From JACDAE01 sp963717195 (GTDB lineage Bacteria; Chloroflexota; Ktedonobacteria; Ktedonobacterales; Ktedonobacteraceae): DNA of 64,000 nucleotides. The position numbers were made by a program, and so were the translations under genes. A model generated the notes under the pieces. It had not been told where the DNA came from. It did not search any database and saw nothing but the letters and a program-made list of their open reading frames with translations. The stretch is taken from contig CAVQVR010000011.1 of the NCBI GenBank assembly GCA_963717195.1, positions 202,378 to 266,377 of the forward strand, in the 5' to 3' direction. Shown piece by piece: positions 1-8,061 of this stretch. Numbering within the stretch: position 1 is the stretch's first letter; every line of letters begins with the position of its first letter.

Positions 1-474
1 GAGGAGAAGTGGCGGCTGATTATCGAGATCATGCTCACAGCACCCTTCCTGCTGACGAAAGCCGTCTTACCCAACATGTACGAGCACAAGTGGGGGCGCA
101 TCATCAATATCGCATCGGTCCACTCACTCAGAGCATCGCCCTATAAAGCCGCCTACGTCACTGCTAAACATGGCATGTTGGGCCTGACACGCGTTACCGC
201 GCTCGAAGCCGCCGAACACGGCGTCACCTGTAACGCCATCTGCCCTTCCTATGTCCGCACCGCCCTCGTCGAAAAGCAGATCGCCGACCAGGCACGTATT
301 CATAACATTCCCGCATCAGAAGTGATCGAGAAGATTATGACCGCAGAGGGTGCCATCAAACGCCTGCTGGAGCCGGAAGAGGTTGCACACCTCGTCACCT
401 ATCTATGCAGCGACGCCGCCAGCGCCATCACCGGTAGCGCTCAGACAATTGACTGTGGATGGACGGCACATTAA
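1..474 (+). CDS. bdhA: 3-hydroxybutyrate dehydrogenase (SDR), 5'-truncated
   Basis: The reading frame is open from base 1, so the N-terminus with the NAD-binding glycine motif lies outside the window. What remains is the C-terminal two-thirds of a short-chain dehydrogenase. It has the NIASVHS strand with the catalytic Ser, the Tyr-x-x-x-Lys pair (YVTAK), an NAICPSYV segment and a C-terminal DCGWTAH. This combination is typical of D-3-hydroxybutyrate dehydrogenase, which oxidises 3-hydroxybutyrate to acetoacetate with NAD. The acetoacetyl-CoA synthetase gene 0.9 kb downstream would use the product. The SDR assignment is certain; the substrate rests on motif similarity and context. Confidence 0.85.
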   Translation, partial: EEKWRLIIEIMLTAPFLLTKAVLPNMYEHKWGRIINIASVHSLRASPYKAAYVTAKHGMLGLTRVTALEAAEHGVTCNAICPSYVRTALVEKQIADQARIHNIPASEVIEKIMTAEGAIKRLLEPEEVAHLVTYLCSDAASAITGSAQTIDCGWTAH

Positions 475-510
475 CCCGCTGTGCCCGAGGTATCCCTCTA
501 TGCATGGGTA

Positions 511-640
511 GGGGCCTGATTATTTCGCGCCCGTCTTGCCCAAAATATGCCTTGTGCCAATACAATGAATCCCTCACCAGAGATCGGATCAGTCCAGAAC
601 GAATTCCTCGGGCACGACGGGCGCGAAATAATCAGGCCCC
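511..640. repeat. 24-bp perfect inverted repeat between convergent genes
   Basis: Positions 511-534 and 617-640 are exact reverse complements (24 bp, core GGGGCCTGATTATTTCGCGC) with an 82-bp loop. The right arm ends 4 bp before the stop of the LysM gene and the left arm lies 36 bp after the stop of the dehydrogenase gene. It could be a shared terminator or a REP-like element. There is no T-run, so a classical intrinsic terminator is not clear. Similar GTAGGGG...CCC hairpins occur at about 3,427, 13,905 and 22,119. Confidence 0.7.
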
Positions 641-644
641 GACT

Positions 645-1043
645 TCACCCATTCGGATGATCTGTCCCACCCAGCCAGAAATAATGCCCCTGTTCCGAGC
701 GACCCCAGTGGGGATTACCATTCACGTTTTCGCCGATCACAACTCCGATGAAATTGAGGATGATGCCAGACGAATAGCTGGCGATGAGGGCGGAATGGCT
801 GGTGGCTGCCGCGCGGATATTCAGGCCATTAGTAGCCGTCACTTTGCAAGTCCTGGGCACGAGGAACGGGATAAGGATTACCTCCCCAACGTGGAGAAGA
901 TTAGGATCGTTACCGATCACCTGGACGTTCGCATCATAGATCTTTTGCCATTCATTGGCGTTTCCATAAGCCTGCTGCGCGATTGAGGAGAGCGTATCTC
1001 CCTGCTGTACCGTATAGTTTGAACCGGGGATAGGTTGAGCCAT
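645..1043 (-). CDS. Small LysM plus SH3-like domain protein
   Basis: 132 aa. Residues about 8-58 form a LysM domain (YTVQQGDTLSSIAQQAYG ... HVGEVILIP), which usually binds peptidoglycan or other N-acetylglucosamine glycans. Residues about 65-130 resemble a bacterial SH3 domain (LNIRAAAT start and WG.S..GHYFWLGG end). There is no signal peptide, so export would need another route or it acts on phage- or spore-like assemblies. The ATG at 1043 follows a strong AAGGAGG site about 6 bases upstream. Convergent with the dehydrogenase gene and separated from it by the 24-bp inverted repeat. Cellular role unknown. Confidence 0.8.
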   Translation of the reverse strand: MAQPIPGSNYTVQQGDTLSSIAQQAYGNANEWQKIYDANVQVIGNDPNLLHVGEVILIPFLVPRTCKVTATNGLNIRAAATSHSALIASYSSGIILNFIGVVIGENVNGNPHWGRSEQGHYFWLGGTDHPNG

Positions 1044-1386
1044 TTGTGCCTCCTTGTTTATGCTTGAAGTGACAATGCCTCATACGAACAAAGGAACGGG
1101 AAATGAGAAAAGTGTTCCTCGGGATATCTGGTATCCATCCACCTGGCTAATTGATCCCGGACATGCGCATCCGATCTGCTCAATCATATCGAGCAGTACT
1201 GTGTACATTCTAACCATACCATGATGATGCGGAATTTGTAAAGGTTATAAGTCTCCATCCTTTGCTAGCAACATCACTAAAAACGCCATAGTATATAATA
1301 TCCCCAGAGGCACAAGCTCCATAGATCCGTCCTTTATACATTCCATCCCGGTCATTTTCCAGGGATAGCAACAAGAGAAAGGCAGG
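1044..1386. promoter_or_regulatory. Divergent intergenic region, LysM gene / acetoacetyl-CoA synthetase
   Basis: No gene seen. It must hold the promoters of both divergent genes. A TATAAT hexamer at 1294-1299 is a plausible -10 for the synthetase, but I see no good -35 at 17 bp spacing. Confidence 0.35.
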
Positions 1387-3372
1387 ATGTTTCTTATGAT
1401 CACTCCTATCGGCGAGGGACAGCCACTGTGGGAACCCTCAGCGGAGATGAAACAGCAGGCGAATGTAACGCATTATGCTCAATGGCTGGAAGATACGAGA
1501 CGCTTGCACTTCGCAACGCGCGAAGACCTGTGGAAATGGTCGGTAACGCACATCGAAGATTTCTGGGCCTCGCTCTGGGAATATTTTCATATCAAGTCTT
1601 CTAAACCCTACACTACCGTACTGACAGAGCGCAAGATGCCCGGAGCACAATGGTTTCCAGGTGCAGAACTAAATTATGCAGAACACACCTTTAGAAACGC
1701 CACACCGGATCGTCCCGCTCTGCTCTTTCGCTCCGAACGTCATGAGCAGGTCGAGGTTTCATGGGACGAACTGCGCCAAAAAGTAAGTGCAGTCGCTCAG
1801 GCTCTACGTAAGATGGGTATACAGCGCGGAGACCGCGTAGTAGCCTACATGCCCAACATCCCTGAGACCGTTATCGCCTTTCTGGCCTGCGCAAGCCTGG
1901 GCGCAACCTGGTCAAGTTGCTCACCCGACTTTGGCACCCAGAGCATCATTGACCGCTTCCAGCAGATCGAACCCAGAGTGCTCTTCGCGGTCGACGGCTA
2001 TCAGTACAATGGACGTACGTTTGACCGTCTCCCCATCATCGCTGACCTACAAAAAGCGCTCCCAACAGTACAAAAAACGGTGCTCGTTCCCTATATTTCC
2101 AGTTCTCTGGAGCCCACAGGTCCCGATACAATCCTGTGGGCTTCCCTTCTTGAGGAGCAGGGTGAGCTCACCTTCGAGCGGGTACCATTCGACCATCCTC
2201 TGTGGGTTCTCTACTCATCAGGCACGACCGGCTTGCCGAAAGCGATCGTACAGGGACACGGAGGCATTCTGCTGGAACACATGAAGCAGTTAACGCTGGA
2301 CTCAGATTTAAAAGCGGGAGATCGTTTCTTCTGGTTCTCGACGACTGGCTGGATGATGTGGAATCTCCTGATTGGTGGCCTGCTGGTCGGAGCAACGGTG
2401 CTGCTCTATGATGGAAGTCCGGCCTATCCCGATATTGGGACGTTATGGAGATTCGCTCAAGATAGCAGCATGACGCTCTTTGGAATCAGCGCGGGCTATA
2501 TCGCATCCTGCATGAAAGCGGGTATTGAACCGGGCCAGATGTATGATCTGAGCAAATTGCACACTCTTGGTTCAACCGGATCGCCCCTATCGCCGGAAGG
2601 GTTTCACTGGGTATACGAGCACGTGAAGCGCAATCTCTGGCTGGCCTCTATCAGTGGTGGAACTGATGTCTGTTCGGCCTTCGTGGGCGGCTCAATTCTG
2701 CTGCCAGTCCATACAGGCGTGTTGCAATGCCGTCTACTCGGTGCGAGTGTGGAGTCGTTTGATGAGCAGGGGCACGCGCTTACCGACGAGGTGGGAGAAC
2801 TGGTCATCACACAGCCAATGCCTTCCATGCCCTTGTACTTCTGGAATGATCCCGAGGGACAGCGCTATGCCGAAAGCTACTTTAGCATGTACCCTGGTAT
2901 ATGGCGACATGGTGACTGGATTAAGATTACGCCGCAAGGTAGCGCTATTATCTATGGGCGCTCCGACTCCACGATCAATCGCATGGGCATTCGTATGGGA
3001 AGCAGCGAGATCTATCGCGTCGTTGAGGGTATACCTGAGGTACTCGACAGCCTGATTATAGGAGTTGAACAATCTGGTGGACGCTACTATATGCCGCTCT
3101 TTGTAGTACTACGCGAAGGCGTGGGGTTGGATGAAGCGCTCAAAACAAAGATCAAAACTACCTTGCGCACGCACATCTCTCCCCATCATGTGCCAGACGA
3201 GATCATACAGGTTGGAGATGTTCCACGCACACTCAGTGGCAAAAAGCTAGAGGTGCCGATCAAGAAGCTATTCATGGGCGTCCCGGTAGAAAAAGCGATC
3301 AGTATGGATGCACTGAGTAATCCGCAAGCGCTTCAGTTCTATATTGGATTGGCACAACAAAAAAACGTATAA
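1387..3372 (+). CDS. Acetoacetyl-CoA synthetase
   Basis: 661 aa, the usual length for acetoacetate-CoA ligase. It belongs to the ANL adenylating superfamily. Visible parts are an N-terminal ACAS-type region (FWASLWEYF), the P-loop SSGTTGLPKAIVQGHGG near residue 277, the hinge GRSDSTINRMGIRMGSSEIY, and the catalytic-lysine motif PRTLSGKKLEVPIKKL near the C-terminus. The early SSEIY and the long N-terminus match acetoacetyl-CoA synthetase rather than acetyl-CoA synthetase. It activates acetoacetate with ATP and CoA, which fits the adjacent 3-hydroxybutyrate dehydrogenase. Start is ATG 1387 or ATG 1399; a purine-rich GAGAAAGGCAGG lies just upstream of 1387. Confidence 0.9.
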   Translation: MFLMITPIGEGQPLWEPSAEMKQQANVTHYAQWLEDTRRLHFATREDLWKWSVTHIEDFWASLWEYFHIKSSKPYTTVLTERKMPGAQWFPGAELNYAEHTFRNATPDRPALLFRSERHEQVEVSWDELRQKVSAVAQALRKMGIQRGDRVVAYMPNIPETVIAFLACASLGATWSSCSPDFGTQSIIDRFQQIEPRVLFAVDGYQYNGRTFDRLPIIADLQKALPTVQKTVLVPYISSSLEPTGPDTILWASLLEEQGELTFERVPFDHPLWVLYSSGTTGLPKAIVQGHGGILLEHMKQLTLDSDLKAGDRFFWFSTTGWMMWNLLIGGLLVGATVLLYDGSPAYPDIGTLWRFAQDSSMTLFGISAGYIASCMKAGIEPGQMYDLSKLHTLGSTGSPLSPEGFHWVYEHVKRNLWLASISGGTDVCSAFVGGSILLPVHTGVLQCRLLGASVESFDEQGHALTDEVGELVITQPMPSMPLYFWNDPEGQRYAESYFSMYPGIWRHGDWIKITPQGSAIIYGRSDSTINRMGIRMGSSEIYRVVEGIPEVLDSLIIGVEQSGGRYYMPLFVVLREGVGLDEALKTKIKTTLRTHISPHHVPDEIIQVGDVPRTLSGKKLEVPIKKLFMGVPVEKAISMDALSNPQALQFYIGLAQQKNV

Positions 3373-3426
3373 ACACTACCAGCAGGTGGTGTTCCATCAA
3401 ACATCTTGTAGACCCATGGCGTACAT

Positions 3427-3475
3427 GCGCACGGATTTATAAATCGTGTAGGGGTGCCATTTATTAACCCGTGCG
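3427..3475. repeat. Small hairpin repeat downstream of acetoacetyl-CoA synthetase
   Basis: The arms GCGCACGG (3427-3434) and CCCGTGCG (3468-3475) pair. A perfect 12-bp palindrome GATTTATAAATC lies inside, and the right half contains GTAGGGGTGCC...AACCC. It sits between two convergent genes and may act as a terminator or be a degraded copy of the GTAGGGG hairpin family. Confidence 0.5.
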
Positions 3476-3500
3476 TTCACAATGCCCAGGAGGCACTTTA

Positions 3501-4088
3501 TCAGCGTATTCCCATGGCGTGGCGTATGAAGCGCATGGTCTCTTCAATATAGATTTCGGGAGCGGTATGGGTATCATACAGGTAGCACTCATCGATAGCG
3601 TAGTAGACAAGGCCAACGATGAGGATTGCCGTGATGCGAGTGTTCATGTGTGCGGAAACATGACCATGCGTTTTTTCCTCTTCGAGCAAGCCAGCAATAA
3701 GATCATAATAGGGGGAAAAGATGCGCTCTCGCTCTTCAGGATGTTCGCTCCAAGGAATACTGGAATGCACGACACCCAGCACGTCGCGGTACTGACCGGT
3801 GACCTCGAAAGCAATGCGGATACTTTTATTGATCCATTCTTCCGGTTGTTTTGCCTGAGAGTATGCTTCCAGAATAGCCACCTTAATCTTCTCCTGAACC
3901 TCGCCTGCCAGTTCAACGGCAATTGAGACCTTTGAAGGGAAATACAGATAAAAGGTTCCCTGCGCTACCCCGGTGCGGGATACGATCTCGGAGACGGTGG
4001 TTGCCTCGTATCCCTTTTCCGCAAAAATCTCGCGTGCGGCTCTGAGTAGTTCGACGCGCCGTGTTGTCTTGCTTCTTGAATTGGCCAT
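3501..4088 (-). CDS. TetR/AcrR family transcriptional regulator
   Basis: 195 aa. The N-terminal TetR helix-turn-helix spans about residues 10-56: AAREIFAEKGYEATTVSEIV, then GVAQGTFYLYFPSK, a textbook TetR_N signature. The remaining helical domain would bind an effector that I cannot predict. The gene is convergent with acetoacetyl-CoA synthetase and may control the ketone-body genes, but I see no shared operator. Start ATG at 4088 begins MANSRSKTTRR, a normal basic lead-in. Confidence 0.9.
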   Translation of the reverse strand: MANSRSKTTRRVELLRAAREIFAEKGYEATTVSEIVSRTGVAQGTFYLYFPSKVSIAVELAGEVQEKIKVAILEAYSQAKQPEEWINKSIRIAFEVTGQYRDVLGVVHSSIPWSEHPEERERIFSPYYDLIAGLLEEEKTHGHVSAHMNTRITAILIVGLVYYAIDECYLYDTHTAPEIYIEETMRFIRHAMGIR

Positions 4089-4571
4089 TCAATAACCTTC
4101 TGGTCCCTATTCTTCTGTTCGGCATTCTTAACAAATGTTTTTTAAGCATAGCATAGGGAAGGGAAAAAATGCAAAGGTGAGCCCCCACGGGCTTGTGAAC
4201 GACACCTCTACAATTGGGATGGAATCGTCCTGGTGGAGAACCAGATGAAATGCGGTCAGTGCAGTACGTTTACGTTGCAAGGGACACAATAGTACTATCT
4301 ACTATTCTATGTACCCAATGAATATCCTACAACACGCTCACCAGCTCTAGTTTACCTCTTATGGGTGTTAATTAGATGCAATATAATCGTTCTAAATTCA
4401 GGAGGAAGGATGAATAGAGGGGACGAGTAGGAGAATAAGCAAGGAAGTGTTTCGAATAAACTATCAAGCGATACGAAGATGATAAGAAAGACTCTATATC
4501 TATAGAAACCACTATGTAAAACATAGTAATTGTTTCTATATTTTATCTATATTTTGTTTATTGAGGTAGAT
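4089..4571. other. AT-rich intergenic region, divergent promoters
   Basis: No coding region recognised in 483 bp. It carries the TetR gene promoter on the left. TTAACAAATGTTTTTTAA at about 4,127-4,144 is a loose inverted repeat that could be an autoregulatory site. The right part becomes AT-rich toward the membrane-protein gene. Confidence 0.4.
4501..4540. promoter_or_regulatory. Two-tier hairpin in leader of membrane-protein gene
   Basis: The outer arms TATAGAAAC (4501-4509) and GTTTCTATA (4532-4540) enclose inner arms ACTATG (4511-4516) and CATAGT (4522-4527) around TAAAA. The structure ends 31 bp before the chosen ATG at 4572. It could be an operator or an mRNA leader stem. The paralogous gene at 8,062 does not carry an obvious copy. 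Confidence 0.5.
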
Positions 4572-6218
4572 ATGTTAAAAGAAACGGATTCGTTAGATAA
4601 AAATGTCGTTTATAGTACGAAAAGCAGCCTTCTCTGTAAAAAATATGAGCCGTATCTGAGGGCTTTTTTGGTGTCGTGGACGGGAAAAGCTATCCTGGCG
4701 CTGTGTCTATCGTTGTTTTTCGGTGGCATTTATCTTTATGCATCACGCATTGTTTTACATAGTTCAGATAATGCAAGTATTCTTTTGCAAGCGTACGATC
4801 TTATTCACACCAGCAAGATTTTAAAAGGGTGGTATCTTCCGAGCGATGATTTTATCACTCTGGATATGCCATTGTATGCGCTTGGGCTCTTGCTAGGTTT
4901 GAATATGCAAGTATTGATGAAAGTTATTCCGGTATTACTTTTTACAGGGGTTACGCTTTCAGGAATGTACCTTGCGGGATCCCTTGGAAAAACAGGAATA
5001 CAAAAAATACTTGCAGTAGTAACGTTCATAGCAATTGTAGCATTCCCTTCTTACGATATGCTAACCCAGGTTTTACAGGGCCCAATCCATATCGGAACAA
5101 TACTTGGAACGCTGCTGGCCTTTATCGCCTATTACTTCTACAAAGAGCGCTCTTATAAGATAGTATCTTTACTGATCCTCGGAATATTGACCGTGCTTCT
5201 TGTTATTGGGGATCCGATGAGCGAGGTTATCCTGGTTGTTCCAATTCTTCTCGTTGAAACACTCCTTTTATATAAAAGCAAATTTACGTCGCGTAGCCAA
5301 TATATCATTATAGGGATAGTGTTGCTAAGCACTCTTCTTGCCTTATATACACGGCATGTATGGGGACACTATACCCATATACAGACTCTTAATGCGTTAA
5401 ACTTTCAAACGGTTGAAGATATTGTAAAACAGGCACAGGATGCGATTCAGACCATTTTTTTCTTATTCCACGGAGGCTTCTTCCAAAACAGTGTCTACAG
5501 CCGGAGAGATATTCCGGAACTGCTGAATGCGGTACTTGTTGTCTCGCTTGGAATAGGTATCTGGAAGTGGCGGCGGAAGATATTTTCATTGGAGAGTTCT
5601 CAAGACGCTTTAACAGCTGTGCTTATTCTGGCTATCATGGCCAATATATTTGTTTTTGTATTTACAGATGTGGCCGCTGGTGCCATTCCTCGATACCTCA
5701 TCCCTGTATTTATCTTTGGGGGAATAATAGCTTTTCCCATGTTGTCCTATATCAAAAAGCCGGAATTGTATATTGCGATTATCGGGCTTTTTCTACTCAA
5801 TAGCGCTTTGTTATTCCATACGCTTTATCGTATGCCTCCTGTAGTGCAGCCAGAAAAAGCCGTGATCTCATTTTTGCAGGAAAAGCATCTGACGAAGGGG
5901 ATTGGACAATACTGGAGCGCGACATCAATTACAGGACAAAGCAATTATACTATTACCATACGGCAAGTTCAATTAGTCCATCAACGAATTCATCAAGCTT
6001 TGTTTCTATCAAACGATAACTGGTTTCGTGATGACGCTATTAAGGACAGCCAGTTTATTATCTATAGGACGACCGATAAAGGTTTCTATAAAGCATCGGT
6101 CGGGTCTTTTGGGAAACCAGATCATATCTATACTGTTGGTAACTATATTATTCTTGCCTGGAATACACCTTTATTTCTCCATGCCAGGCCGGGGTATCGT
6201 TTTTATATAACTAGCTAG
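4572..6218 (+). CDS. Multi-spanning membrane protein, GT-C-like, paralogue 1
   Basis: About 548 aa with roughly ten hydrophobic segments. A long first extracytoplasmic region follows TM1 (RIVLHSSDNASILLQAYD) and a polar C-terminal domain of about 120 residues ends the protein. The layout recalls GT-C glycosyltransferases, where an acidic residue in the first loop is catalytic, but no family-specific motif is certain. ATG 4572 is preferred over an ATG 42 bases earlier because GAGGTAG precedes it. The gene is clearly AT-richer than its neighbours. Its stop overlaps the end of the convergent MFS gene by 4 bases. A close paralogue lies at 8,062-9,714. Function unproven. Confidence 0.75.
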   Translation: MLKETDSLDKNVVYSTKSSLLCKKYEPYLRAFLVSWTGKAILALCLSLFFGGIYLYASRIVLHSSDNASILLQAYDLIHTSKILKGWYLPSDDFITLDMPLYALGLLLGLNMQVLMKVIPVLLFTGVTLSGMYLAGSLGKTGIQKILAVVTFIAIVAFPSYDMLTQVLQGPIHIGTILGTLLAFIAYYFYKERSYKIVSLLILGILTVLLVIGDPMSEVILVVPILLVETLLLYKSKFTSRSQYIIIGIVLLSTLLALYTRHVWGHYTHIQTLNALNFQTVEDIVKQAQDAIQTIFFLFHGGFFQNSVYSRRDIPELLNAVLVVSLGIGIWKWRRKIFSLESSQDALTAVLILAIMANIFVFVFTDVAAGAIPRYLIPVFIFGGIIAFPMLSYIKKPELYIAIIGLFLLNSALLFHTLYRMPPVVQPEKAVISFLQEKHLTKGIGQYWSATSITGQSNYTITIRQVQLVHQRIHQALFLSNDNWFRDDAIKDSQFIIYRTTDKGFYKASVGSFGKPDHIYTVGNYIILAWNTPLFLHARPGYRFYITS

Positions 6219-7780
6219 GGTTCGTGATCCGCTAATACTGCGTCTGTTTGGGGAACGGGAATAGTACCACGCAGCAAATCATGCCCGTGCCTCCGAACAT
6301 AGAGTACGCTCACAAGTGATATCAGACCCATCATCGTGGAAAAGGCCATCAATCCATAAAACCCGGCCAAGTCTACACAAAGGCCCCCGAGAACAGTCCC
6401 AAGCAATTGTCCTGTCGCCAGCACCACTGAGTACAGACCCATAACTGCGCCACGCTGATATGGGAGCGTTTCAGATAAGGCACTCATCTGCGTCAATGCT
6501 ACAGGAGTAAACCCGCTTAAAAGCAATATTCCTGGTATAACCAGAAGAACCAGGCTGAGCGCGAGAGGTTTCACGCTTGCAGGTAACACCTCGGGATTCT
6601 CGGCCAATCCATTGAGGGATGTGAGAGCTACGATCATCAGCGCGAGTCCGCTAAGGCTAATCAGCATTATTGTTGTCCGGCGCATGCGTGAGAGCAACGG
6701 AGTCCATAACACCATACCTAATAGAAATATCAGTGCGAAGATGCCCACCCAGAGCGAGGCACCCATCTTGCTAAACCCGCCATAGAGTAACTGATGGGGA
6801 TGACGAGCATCAGCCGCTGGATCAGGATAGGCAAGCATAATCAAAATGAGCGTCGTCCACGAACCCACCAGCGCATTAACTGAGAACCAGGCAGGCAGAA
6901 AAGTGAAGATCTGCTTATGACGAAGCACTGTCAGACTGGTGAGCAACGAACCTTGTGGCTTCATTTCGTGTTGCTGCAAACTCTCCTTCAGCCCAACGTT
7001 TACCAGCAGCAAGACGAATAGATACATACCGATCACCACGAGAAAGCCGCGCGTGCCCATCGCACTACTGATCTTGCCGCCAAAGGGGGTAGCCAGTGAG
7101 ATACCTGCCACGGTAACGATCTCGAATGCCGTCATCACCTGTGCTCGCTGGCGTTCTGAACCAGCACTGACATCAGTGATGTAGCCAAGAGTGGCTGGTA
7201 CATTCATACCCGACGACGTACCTTCAAGTAAGCGACCGATGAAAATAATAAGCAAGAAGAGAAGCAGGCTGATATTGATTACGTGAACATCCGGTCGTGG
7301 AAACAGTCGTGTTGCGAATAGCATACTGGTAGTTGCCATTGCGGCCAATAAAGGTGATAGCAAGAGAAAGGGTCTGCGCCCAATGCGATCAGAGAAACTG
7401 CCAACCAGGGGTGAGACCAACAATTCGGTAATATAGAAGGACTCGAGAATCAAGGTAACAACCGTCGCCGAAGCGAAGCGTTCACCGAGATAGAAGCTCA
7501 AAATCACAAAACTAAGGCGACCGGCGATACGTGCCAGTAGAGCCGAGGTAACAGCAATGCTGAGAGAACCTTTGTGGACAGGTTCTCGCACTATTTGCAG
7601 TTGCTCCGAATTTGGCTTTTCTTCCCTGGCAGTGTTAAACATATGTATGTCTTTTGTCTGTTTTACGTTATCGACGGACATGGCCTTCTGTATACTTTCT
7701 TTCGTCACAGCATTGCTTCGGCGAGGGACCGGTACTGTACTCACGGGAGTAAACGTGTAAGTGCGCACATAATAGTGCAT
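6215..7780 (-). CDS. Major facilitator superfamily transporter
   Basis: Up to 521 aa with about twelve hydrophobic segments. The loop between TM2 and TM3 has the MFS motif A (GSFSDRIGRRPFLLL). The fold and the drug-efflux-like motif point to a proton-coupled exporter; the substrate cannot be read. The first 60-70 residues are polar and the start is uncertain: ATG 7780 has no Shine-Dalgarno, while ATG 7681 is preceded by AGAAGG. The 3' end overlaps paralogue 1 by 4 bases. A diverged copy of its last ~45 bases occurs after paralogue 2 (see 9,703-9,750). Confidence 0.85.
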   Translation of the reverse strand: MHYYVRTYTFTPVSTVPVPRRSNAVTKESIQKAMSVDNVKQTKDIHMFNTAREEKPNSEQLQIVREPVHKGSLSIAVTSALLARIAGRLSFVILSFYLGERFASATVVTLILESFYITELLVSPLVGSFSDRIGRRPFLLLSPLLAAMATTSMLFATRLFPRPDVHVINISLLLFLLIIFIGRLLEGTSSGMNVPATLGYITDVSAGSERQRAQVMTAFEIVTVAGISLATPFGGKISSAMGTRGFLVVIGMYLFVLLLVNVGLKESLQQHEMKPQGSLLTSLTVLRHKQIFTFLPAWFSVNALVGSWTTLILIMLAYPDPAADARHPHQLLYGGFSKMGASLWVGIFALIFLLGMVLWTPLLSRMRRTTIMLISLSGLALMIVALTSLNGLAENPEVLPASVKPLALSLVLLVIPGILLLSGFTPVALTQMSALSETLPYQRGAVMGLYSVVLATGQLLGTVLGGLCVDLAGFYGLMAFSTMMGLISLVSVLYVRRHGHDLLRGTIPVPQTDAVLADHEP

Positions 7781-8061
7781 ACTTTAGAATATAGTGAGCG
7801 TTTCTTTCTCTTTTTCTTACATTTCTAAGACGAGTGGGAATTTAAAAAGGTCACTTATCAAGTGAGGTCTGATTGTCGCCTCCATTTCCTGTTATTAGAG
7901 TATGAAAAGCAGGCAGTTCTTATGTAAATAAATGCGTAAATTTACGAATAGTGAGATGAAGAAAATATTTTGTCATTCATTTATACTATACTAAATACGG
8001 TGAGGAATTCGTGTAGAGTAGCGGCTAAATAGCTTATCTATATTTATAGGAGGTAGTGATA
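7781..8061. other. AT-rich intergenic region before paralogue 2
   Basis: 280 bp with no gene seen. It carries divergent promoters for the MFS gene and paralogue 2. A strong AGGAGGT lies at 8048-8054. Confidence 0.4.

Noticed and set aside
459..986. 175-aa plus-strand open frame
   Set aside because: It overlaps the LysM gene on the other strand, spans the inverted repeat, and has no recognisable domain.
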